From: Euborellia annulipes | Taxonomy: Eukaryota; Arthropoda; Insecta; Dermaptera; Anisolabididae | Reading direction: 5' to 3' | Length of the DNA: 64,000 nt | NCBI GenBank assembly: GCA_023213315.1 | Contig: JAKCPI010014092.1 | Location: forward strand, 124,001 to 188,000 | Part shown: piece by piece, positions 55,736 through 64,000 of the stretch | Numbering within the stretch: the stretch's first letter is position 1 | How the letters are laid out: each line of letters opens with the position of its first letter | Position numbers and translations under genes: made by a program | The notes under the pieces: generated by a model | What the model was told of the DNA's origin: nothing | Databases searched by the model: none | Seen by the model: only the letters and a program-made list of their open reading frames with translations

Positions 55736-56472
55736 CAGAGGCGTACCGAGGCAGTTGGGGGCCTGGGGCGGAACTAGAAGAGGGGGCCTTATATTGAATT
55801 TTTTTTTTGGGGGGGGGGGTCATCTTTTAATATCCCTCTCCTCCATACACAAAAACATTTTTAAAATACCGTATATCCCTGAACCCCAAGGGGTATTTTC
55901 ATTAAATTTTCTTTTTTTTATCTAAATTTTCCCATTTTTACTTGAGCCCTGAAGGGCCCCGGGGCCTCCCAAAGAGAAATTTTCAATAAATTTTGTTTTT
56001 ACTTGAGCCCTGAGGGCCCCGGGGCCTCTCAAAGAGAAATTTTCAATAAATTTTGTTTTTTTTTATCTAAGTTTTCCCATTTTTACTTGAGCCCCAAGGG
56101 CCCCGGGGCCTCTCAAAGAGAAATTTTCATTAAATTTTGTTTTTACTTGGGCCCTGAGGGCCCCGGGGCCTCTCAAAGAGAAATTTTCAATAAATTTTGT
56201 TTTTACTTGAGCCCTGAAGGCCCCGGGGCCTCCCAAAGAGAAATTTTCAATAAATTTTGTTTTTACTTGAGCCCTGAGGGCCCCGGGGCCTCTAAAAGAT
56301 AAATTTTCAATAAATTTTGTTTTTACTTGAGCCCTGAGGGCCCCGGGGCCTTTCAAAGGGAAATTTTCATTAAATTTTTTTTTTTTATAAATATATGGGG
56401 GCCTATGCCGGCTCGGGGCGTGGGGCGGACCGGCCCCCTCGCCCGAGGGGGGGGGGCCTCGGTACGCCACTG
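55736..56472. mobile_element. Nested hAT element with exact duplication CCTCTTTG
   Basis: Ends CAGAGGCGTACCGAGGC / GCCTCGGTACGCCACTG, duplication CCTCTTTG exact at 55728-55735 and 56473-56480. 737 bp, no transposase, mostly a 60-bp tandem repeat. It lies inside the Helitron-like fragment inside the outer hAT. Confidence 0.85.
55940..56375. repeat. 60-bp tandem repeat, about seven units
   Basis: Units start ACTTGAGCCCTGAGGGCCCC and end ATTTTGTTTTT; spacing is 60 bp except one unit with a 25-bp insertion. Each unit holds the perfect palindrome GGCCCCGGGGCC followed by an AT-rich half. Long open frames on both strands here are by-products of the 60-bp period. Confidence 0.85.
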
Positions 56473-56574
56473 CCTCTTTGGCTGCCGGAGCGCCTAGATG
56501 GGGGTCTTCGGCCCCTGCCACCCCCCCCCCCCAATGGCTCGGGTCTGCCGACATCGGACCTTCTCGGTCCAGGG

Positions 56575-56647
56575 AGATGTGTAACTTTTATATAAAATTT
56601 CATCCTCATAGCTCAATTCCTTCATGCTTTAAATTGAACCCAGCCAG

Positions 56648-56678
<31 letters not shown>

Positions 56679-56830
56679 GACAGAACATGTTACGAAAACC
56701 AATTTTTTGAATTCAGGGGACCTCAAAACGTGAAGAACCATAAAAATTTCGACATCGAATTTTTGACATTAATCCAATACTTTATATATATATATATATT
56801 ATCATAATTGTAGAGCTAAGAGAAAGTAAA
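56575..56830 (-). repeat. Family A copy inside the composite hAT
   Basis: AGCTCAATTCCTTCATGCTT, CATGTTACGAAAACC and TTCGACATCGAATTTTTGAC match the inverted family A, with a (CA)n run at 56648-56674. Confidence 0.6.
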
Positions 56831-56999
56831 GATAAATTTCGGGTGGGGGAGATGTAGATTCCGAAACCCCTTCTCCCCTCTCCTACTCCCCAAAAATCAG
56901 TCCCTGACGGGACTGGTCGTCCAGCTCTCGATGTGTTCATCTCAAATCACCATTCTCTCAAATCACCATTGAGAAATTCAAATTTCAATATTTTTTTTA

Positions 57000-57545
57000 T
57001 TTTGAAATTCCTATCGGGATCCCCGTTTATTTACCCGAGGTGCTTACGTGTACGGAGACACACACCTCAAACCCAACCGGCCTCTGGCCGTAGCCATCTA
57101 CCGGCACCCCGTGAAGTTACATCTTTCCTATCTCTAGCTCCTCCTCCTGCTCTCGTCTCTAGCTAGTGAACTAATCCTTATTTCTGGTTCCATCCGGCTC
57201 CTTTTTATCCAACCTCTTCTATGCTATGGAGGATGTCCTAGTTTGAGGAGGGACTCCCTCAGCACCGGCGTGTAGCCTACTCCTTTCGAAGAATGCATCA
57301 CTGAGAGGGAACCTTCTTTACGTCCCTTCCACAGGACGGGATGTCACAGCAACTCCCTCTCCTCGTAGAGTTGCCTGAGGGCTATTGTGGTGAGATCCTA
57401 TATTCCAATCCAGGGCTTGCTTGAGGATTTGTTTACATTAAGTAAATATTTTTATTTAATGAAAAATCCTGCATGCCAAGGATTTGAACAGGGATCTTCT
57501 TTGCAGAAGCTGACACCCTAGCTCACTACACCAGCGAGCCCTCAA
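57000..57545 (-). mobile_element. GC-balanced repeat with tRNA-like head
   Basis: Minus strand: A-box-like GCTCGCTGGTGTAGTGAGC and B-box CTGTTCAAATCCTTGG at 57466-57545, then a roughly 450-bp body of near 50% G+C that stands out sharply from the surroundings, with CACCTCGGGTAAATAAACGG near its far end. It may be a long SINE or the 3' part of a LINE fused to a tRNA head. Not recognised. Lies inside the outer hAT element. Confidence 0.45.
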
Positions 57546-58528
57546 ATTTCAATAAATGAATGTAGAGTCTTATATTAGTCTTTTGTTTTTTATGATTTAA
57601 GAGAAATAACAAAAGAATTAGTTTTTTTTTTATTTCTTATATATAATATATATATTTTATATTAATACTTTACGAAAAATAAGCAATTTTCATTTTTGTT
57701 AAAATTTTTTTAAATAAAATAAACATATTTTTAAGAAATTATTTTTTTTATAATAAAAAGGATACAATTTTTTTTTCTTTTCTAATAATTTGTAATAATA
57801 TATAGAAATTTGAATTTTTTTTCTTCTGGGGGGGTTAAAACCCTAAAAACCCCCCTGGTTGCGCCACTGGTTTAGTATATTAATATATTGGTATATCCAT
57901 CATTCATCCAGAAAAGGAGTTTCTATTTATTTTTAAACTTTCAAATTTTTTTAAGTACGTGCAATAATTTTGAAAAAAAAAAAAAAAATTTAGAAAACAT
58001 AATTTGGTGGATGGAAGTCGAACTTGAAATCTCCAGAAATCCATTCGCATATTGTTAAGTACCAATACGTACTTTTTTTTTTATTAAACATGATCGACCC
58101 TTCATTTATTTTATAAGTGATATTAATAGTCTATTTTACTTTTCCCGAGGTATTATTTAACGTAACAAAAATGTATTTCATTTTTGCTTATCTATGTTTT
58201 AATGCCTTTATATATATTTTTTTTAATTTGATATTTTATCTCATTAAATATAATGTATTTATCATCAAAGATTTGAAAATGTCTTTTGAATAATTATATT
58301 TAAGATTCTATTTTAATTTTTCAGTGGGAAAAAAAATGAAGCAACTTTACGATAAAAATTATTTTCATTATATCTTTATCAATTTAAAAGGTTAATGAAA
58401 GGCCAAAAGGAAACTGAAAAGGTTATATAAAAATATTTTTTAACAAAAAAGCTTCTTCAAAGTATCCTTCCCACACAATGAATTTCTTGAATTAAATACA
58501 AACAAGTTTATAAATGAATGGAACTCAC

Positions 58529-58901
58529 TCTTTTCGCTGTCATGTTCCTCGCAGCTGGTGCATTCTGGTGTCGATCGGATCTCGTCGTCGGAACTTGAGA
58601 ACGAGTGCTGTTGTTGTTGTTGTGGTTGTTGGCCAATTTTTTTCACAGAAGGAATTCGTTTGTGATGTTTTTTATTGTTTCCCGGTACAGTGGCTGGTGC
58701 CAGATGGGCGGTATGCGAGGCTGTACCACCTGGTGGCTTAGGTACGGGGTGACCCTTCGCTCTTCCCAAAAGAGCTTGTTGCTGGTCATAGCTGGCATAT
58801 TTTTGTTGCTGAGCTCTCATTAGGCACTCAATTTCGCTCCGATAAAAATGCGGATCGTCATCCTTGTATTGGGTTTGGTAGAGTTCACTTGCCGGATGCA
58901 T
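58529..58901 (-). CDS. Rim: Rim exon w1: N-terminal linker downstream of the (unseen) zinc finger
   Basis: First Rim exon seen in gene order. The open frame begins MHPASELYQTQYKDDDPHFY and continues RSEIECLMRAQQQKY, which I take to be the conserved stretch after the zinc finger in invertebrate RIM. A Gln-rich patch and an acidic/Ser end (SSSDDEIRS, then CEEHDSEKS) follow. A polypyrimidine tract ending CACTACAG lies immediately upstream and a GTGAGT donor follows. The length is 373 nt, ending in phase 1 and able to join either w2 or w3. The ATG at its start is probably an internal Met, because a good acceptor sits directly before it. RIM is a scaffold of the presynaptic active zone. The Rab3-binding zinc finger should lie at higher coordinates, outside the window. 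Confidence in the exon is high; assignment rests on recognising the family and on the downstream PDZ and C2A exons. Confidence 0.85.
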
Positions 58902-59513
58902 CTGTAGTGGCCGGAAAACAAATATATCAGAAATAATAAACTCATCTTCCTTTTATTAAAATATTTGGACACATCTTAAATTGTTTTTATAAAAAAAAGG
59001 TAAAAGAAAGTATAGAAAGAGATAGAGAAAAAGAGTTCTTAGTTCTTAGCTTTAGTGATAAGATTTCTGGCTGATTCTCTAACACGTTTTGAATAATACT
59101 GTAAATTATGAGAGTTAAAAACAAATTGGAAGATGGAGACGACAGTTCCGCTGGGGGATAAAAATAAAAAATTTTATATTCTGCAGCCGACAAATGTCCG
59201 TCACTCTCAGCTTCAGGACAAACAGAATTGTAACAAAAATACATTTGATAAGTAAGTTTTGTTGGTCCTGATGATGAACATGATGGAGGTTAGTGTCATA
59301 CTAACCTCCTCCATCTACGCAGGATAAAAATTTTTTTTCGAAAAGATTTTCCATTTAGAAGTTTGGAAACTTAGATATAATTTTAGATGTGTCCAATTTT
59401 TTTAAAAATTTTATTTCGATCTTTCCAAGAAAATAATCTTTAACATTTTCCTCTCCCTGAAAAAATTTGAATTTTTTAATTTTTTCAATAATTTACTTAT
59501 TTTATTTAGGTAC

Positions 59514-59773
59514 CAGTGGCGTCATTTGGGGGGGGGGGGCGGGGGGTCATTTGCCCCCCCCCCAAGGGCTCTGACTTTTATAAAATTTTATATTATTCTA
59601 GATAAAATCTTTCAAAATATATCTACGAGTATATAAACTGTAGAGAATTAAACAATTAATTAATTTGGCTCAATTTGAGTACATATTTGTAAGTAAATTT
59701 TAAGAAAAAAAATGTTTGCCCCCCAAGAAAAAAAATTTGCCCCTCCCAAGAAAAAGTTGAAATGACGCCACTG
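59514..59773. mobile_element. hAT-type MITE related to 11033-11618
   Basis: Ends CAGTGGCGTCATTT / AAATGACGCCACTG; flanks TTAGGTAC and TAATTTAC agree at 5 of 8 positions. The interior ATAAAATTTTATATTATT stretch matches the left end of 11033-11618. 260 bp with long poly-G/poly-C runs. Confidence 0.65.
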
Positions 59774-60629
59774 TAATTTACATCCAATAAATTCGCATTT
59801 TTAAGGAAATTTTAAGAAATTCTTGGAACGATCATAAGTTTAATTCTTTTTTTATAAATAACAGGATCAGGCGGTAAAGAAAAAAAAGCAATCACTATTT
59901 AAATAAAAAGTGTTTATGTTTCGGCATATTATTAACTAATCAAATAAATATAAGGAAAGGACCGGAGAATAAAAACGAGAAATTGATGGACCCTCTCACA
60001 TCATCTTTAATTGGCAAATATTTCGACTGGCATCATCAGTGCAAACAAATGATTTGGTGGAGGGCCCGTGTCAAACAATGGTTGAGGGTTATTTTAAAAT
60101 TTTCGGAGAAGCAGGGGTCAGACGCAAGTGCAAGCGAAGTCCTTTCCTTATACATCTGATCCAGCGAAAATCTTCCAATTGTAATCAAATAAATATTTTG
60201 TATAAATCGATGTTAACAAATATATAAGTATTCGTAACCAAAGGGGGGAGGGGCGTTTGGGATTTGCTGAATATTTTATTTATTATAATTCATGTACATT
60301 AAATAATAATAAGTTTCTATTTAAAGTTTATATCGAAATTACATTTTTAATTTATTTGTGAATGGGTCATAAGCCTTTAATCAAAAATAATGAGAATCTA
60401 CAGTAAGAAATTAGGGTTTATAAAAAAAGTAAATTTAATTTTGTTCATTTAGGAAATTTACTATAATAAAACCTAATATTTATTAAATTTATATTTAATA
60501 AGACGAACATAAAATTGGCATAGCTCTGTATACACTTTGTTATCAAATAAATAAATAAATATTTAATTTATGTATATATAAATATTATATAAACCTATAT
60601 ATATTTTAACAATTTTTGTTGATGGATCA

Positions 60630-60718
60630 AACGGCCCCCGGAAATCGAACCCAAGATCTCCAGCCTATTCGGTACATCTATTTGCTACCCTTTGCACCAG
60701 GCCACCGCCCCCTCGACC
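60630..60718 (-). mobile_element. tRNA-like SINE head
   Basis: Minus strand: A-box GTGGCCTGGTGCAAAGGG, B-box TTGGGTTCGATTTCCGGG. No clear acceptor stem. Confidence 0.5.
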
Positions 60719-60971
60719 AACCAAAATTTTATTGTCAATCATCTTGAATAGTAGCAAAATTAAAAATAGCTAATTTTTCAAAAGATCATTTACAAAATAT
60801 TGTTTGCTAGAAATGTTTTATCTGAGGGTTATCTCTATTTGATTTTTTAATTAGATATCTTTGGTTGAAATAGTTGATTCAGGCATCGGTCTCTAGGGTG
60901 TAAGGCAGTCAATATATCGTTTAAGGGAAAAATATTTATTTTTTGTTTCAAGTTCCGAAGATCTATAATTA

Positions 60972-61301
60972 GGGTTACCAAACGGACAGGCCGCATTTGG
61001 AACACCTGTCCGGTTTGGCGTCCGGCTCTGATAAATGTCCGGATATACTAATATGTACCGAAAACGTGGCCCAATTGAGATGATATTGTGTTAAAAGGCT
61101 TAATTATAATAAATTTGTAATTTATTAACCCAATAATACTTATTTCTTAATTTGAAGCTTATAAATCAAGTTAGGTTTGATATTTTTCACGTCTCAGGAT
61201 GGCTAAAAACGCAGGGCCTAATTTTCAAAAATTTTTCCATACCTCCCAGATCACCCGAAAGTAGTCTGTCCGGATTTGGCCTCAATAAATTATGGTAGCC
61301 C
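60972..61301. mobile_element. 330-bp MITE, TA-flanked
   Basis: Ends GGGTTACCA / TGGTAGCCC within TA...TA. Internal inverted GTCCGG motifs (CTGTCCGGTTTGGCGTCCGG, CTGTCCGGATTTGGCC). No coding. Confidence 0.55.
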
Positions 61302-64000
61302 TATGATGAACAGGAATAAGAATAGGAATAGGAATAAGAGAACTCGGAGATGAGAATTAGGGAGATGCTTGTTGAGGTAAGATTTGAATGATGAGTGCTT
61401 GTAGGTTTTGGGAAAAATATGTCAGAAAAATTGTGAGATTATGGGAACAAAGGAGGATTGATTTGACTAGTTTTATAAGTCACGAGTTTTTTAAGATAGG
61501 AATGACGAGACGAAGTTACCCTGGCGGTACGAACAAACGACGCATTAGGAGGAATAATTGAGTTTGTGTTTGATTGAGCATATTCGCGCCCGCTGGACTA
61601 GAACAACCAGGATTTTCCTCTTTCGGGGGGACCTGGTGTCTTTAAACAAGTACGATGATCACAACACGCTAAGAGAGAAAATAATTTCATTCCGTAAACC
61701 TCAAGCTCAAATGAAATTATTATTGCACTATGGCACTTAACTACCAAATAAAGAGGAGAGGCGATTTGAACTAATATCGACTAAATAAACCTTTGTTGGG
61801 TCTTCTTCAAACAAACACAAATTTATTTCGCAAAATATTTTTAATCTTGAACGAGATATTAAATGCTGGGTGTTTAAGCTTTCATATTTTCGGGTAAGTT
61901 ATAATTTATTTTTATAAAATACCAAGTCATGGCTGTGCCCTTTTGTAGGTATAATTCAAATACAATCACAACCACAGTCAAAACGTACAAATAAACCTCA
62001 GTTAAACGATTTTCACAGAGTTATAGATATTTAAACTAATTACTAAGTAAATGTTTTAATTGCTTTTCTGTATAAATTCTTAATAAATACTTAGTAAACA
62101 AGTCTCTGTTTACTTAATATCATTTACTTGTTACTCTATTTTAATTATACTAGAAAATAATTTTCATTATTTATTAGTTTATATCAAGGTGTTTTTGAAA
62201 AAATCATTCATAATTCATATATAAATATTAATAAAAACTGATAAAGACTTTTTCAGGAGATAAACAGCTAAGCTTAAAAGTAAAATTTTGCAATTGATCG
62301 CCTTCGGCGGAAAATTTTTCCCCTCTCATGAAAATCATATTACCTTTTTTATAGGGTCACGGAATTTTTTCAGCCCTGCGAAAAAATTTTATTTACGCCC
62401 CTGAATGCAGGAATTTGCTCACCCAAGGCGAGCAAGGGCGTCCAGGGGGTTAAATATTGCACAAATTATGACGCCCTTATACGGAAGCGCCCCAAATGCG
62501 ACGCATCTTAGTCATTTTTGCCATTTCAATTATTTTACTCTTCTTAAACTAATAATGGTGTACTTTAGTTTCTAATTATGTCTTACTTAAACTTTCTGTT
62601 TAAGCAAATGAGTTAAAGGCAAACTCAAAGGACTCTGGCAAATATTCGCCTGTTTGTTTTAAATGTTTTTGAATTTTTTTGAAGGGTTGGAGCTTTCGGC
62701 CCTTGACTTTCAATTTATTTATTTTTTGCGATCCACTAAGTCACTTATCACCCCCCTCCGCCCCCTCTCTCTCCTTCCTTCCTATGGATGTTCATTCTCC
62801 TATTTATCTACTTTAGAAAAACTAATAATAGCGGGGATATTTGAATAATTTTTTTGAATTACTAAAATAAATATTTCATTGTTAAATAAATAAATTTTTT
62901 ACAGTATGATTTAATAATAATATTTTTCTGTTTTGATCCTTCCATACTGCTAAATTTATCTATAGAAGTTATTATTTTTCTATTTTCATTTATAAATATC
63001 CGATTAAATAGAAAAGTTCAAACACAAATTTTTTTAAACTTAATGCCTATTTCGTATGAAATATACAGAACTATAGTAGGAAAAATACTCTTAACTAAAG
63101 TATAAAATAAATTTAGTTGAAAAATTGTATAAATGGTATAATTATTAAAAAAAATTTCTAAAAATGTGATTGTTTTAAAGAAGGTGTTAAATAAATTCTA
63201 AGTGTTTTTGAAGGATTGATAAAGAATCGCAGCCAATTCCAGCCATTTTTTTTTTTAACAATTTCAATTGTATAGAGAAATTTAGCAAGAAATTTTTAAA
63301 TAACAGAATTTTTAAAAATTATTCACTCTATATGCTCCCTTAAATCATGTTTATTTAATATTTTGATATACAAAGAATTGTATTTTTAAGTAGGTATATT
63401 TATTTATTTTCACTTTTTTTATATACTTTTTTTTTTTTTATTAATTAAAACTTAAAAGAAATTTGATTTAAATAAACGTATCTAAATGATTATGATGATC
63501 ATCTAAGACTGATTTTTAAAGCAATGTACTTAAATCAAGATATATTAATAATATAAGTGGTCAACCCTGTTTTCTTCTATTTTAAAAATACTGATTTTTA
63601 TTTAAATAGAATCTAGTAAAAATTATATTTTATCCCATTATTTAGTCAAAAATTTACATTTTACAAAACTAAAATTATCACTTCCAATAATAAATTTTAG
63701 TAAATTTTTTGATTGATTTTGAAAAAGAGGAATGCTTTAAAAATAAATAAATTTATATCACCATGAGGCACATAAATACTGTATATTCAAGTTTGGTTAC
63801 TGAAAGATATGCAGCCCAATTATTACAACTAATTCATTTTTGGATTAATTTGATTACTCCCAAGATCGACACACGCTTAAATTTCTAAGTTTGCTCTCTG
63901 TATTGGTAAGCTGATCATTTGTGTTGGCTATTACCAAGCAACCAATCATAAATAAAAAGTAAAAAATTTACGTATCTCAAGGTATATATTTTAATAAAGA

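Larger units (their letters stand above)
55674..57869. mobile_element. Composite hAT element with exact duplication GTTTAGTA
   Basis: Ends CAGTGGCGCAACCAGG / CCTGGTTGCGCCACTG, target duplication GTTTAGTA exact at 55666-55673 and 57870-57877. The 2196-bp body has been filled by other elements: a Helitron-like 3' end (ACTAG at 55713), a second hAT at 55736-56472, family A sequence at 56575-56830 and a SINE-like unit at 57000-57545. No transposase. Confidence 0.85.
50358..58528. other. Intron w1-w2
   Basis: 8.2 kb: AT-rich sequence without features at 50.7-51.9 kb, hammerhead repeats at 52.0-53.7 kb and a decayed one near 54230, AT-rich 54.3-55.6 kb, then the nested hAT composite to 57.9 kb. 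Confidence 0.65.
58902..64000. other. Sequence 5' of w1 (intron)
   Basis: A hairpin GGAGGTTAGT...ACTAACCTCC at about 59290, the 260-bp hAT MITE, hammerhead-like relics near 60018 and 61955, a SINE head, a TA MITE, and GC-rich Helitron-like fragments (62300-62450). 62.5-64 kb is AT-rich with nothing recognised. No Rim zinc-finger exon seen. Confidence 0.6.

Noticed and set aside
56003..56375. CRISPR-like regular spacing
   Set aside because: Units are contiguous 60-bp copies without unique spacers, in a eukaryotic transposon.
55692..56595. Several long frames with GPGA-type repeats
   Set aside because: By-products of the 60-bp tandem repeat inside a hAT element; open on both strands.
59140..59230. 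Possible upstream Rim exon (CPEAESDGHLSAAEYK)
   Set aside because: No donor follows in frame and no RIM similarity is recognised.
59260..59320. CTGATGA in GGTCCTGATGATGAAC
   Set aside because: No GAAA or stem III follows; the signal is a simple GGAGGTTAGT hairpin.

Overview
The window looks like one large piece of an animal nuclear genome. It is AT-rich (roughly 28% G+C by eye), has no dense coding, and carries one gene split into many small exons with GT-AG splice sites, separated by long introns full of transposable elements. A protostome, most likely an arthropod, fits best. The species cannot be named from the sequence.

The only gene I can recognise is Rim (regulating synaptic membrane exocytosis protein), a scaffold of the presynaptic active zone. 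It lies on the minus strand, so transcription runs from about 58.9 kb down to about 9.9 kb and continues past the left edge. I find 16 exons. In gene order they give: an N-terminal linker (58.5-58.9 kb, 50.3 kb, 49.4-49.8 kb), the PDZ domain over two exons (42.3-42.5 and 40.6-40.9 kb), the C2A domain over three exons (39.6-39.9, 37.9-38.1, 31.8-31.9 kb), a Ser-rich linker with an RIM-BP-type SH3-binding motif (27.6-24.7 kb), a very large low-complexity exon (21.9-23.1 kb), and the conserved stretch just before C2B (21.6-21.9, 16.3-16.5, 9.9-10.0 kb). Reading phases agree across consecutive junctions, except between the exons at 16.3 and 9.9 kb. The N-terminal Rab3-binding zinc finger and the C2B domain are not visible and probably lie outside both edges.

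The introns hold a layered set of repeats. There are tRNA-derived SINEs; hAT elements with 8-bp target duplications (one nested inside another); Helitrons with TC starts and CTAG ends; TTAA-flanked elements; TA-flanked MITEs; a pogo-like transposase remnant; a foldback element built of tandem short palindromes; and an abundant interspersed repeat here called family A.

The most striking signal is a set of hammerhead-ribozyme motifs (CTGANGA, stem II, GAAA, ACGT, cleavage site). They occur in inverted pairs at 11.2-11.6, 30.1-30.4 and 52.0-52.4 kb and singly at 53.6 kb, with damaged relatives elsewhere. They match the minimal hammerheads known from Penelope-like retroelement termini. Six copies look intact and several are broken at identifiable core positions.

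Region by region: 0-9.8 kb is intron with SINEs, back-to-back TTAA elements and a possible alternative last exon near 5.0 kb; 10-16.3 kb is intron with the hammerhead/hAT composite, the pogo remnant and the foldback element; 16.5-21.6 kb holds a Helitron inside family A; 23-31.8 kb is exon-rich and then TE-rich; 32-42 kb is C2A/PDZ exons with family A; 42.6-49.3 kb holds a foldback element, a Helitron fragment, a plus-strand exon-like island and a nested MITE; 50.4-58.5 kb holds hammerhead repeats and the nested hAT; 58.9-64 kb is intron or 5' flank with scattered MITEs and a SINE.
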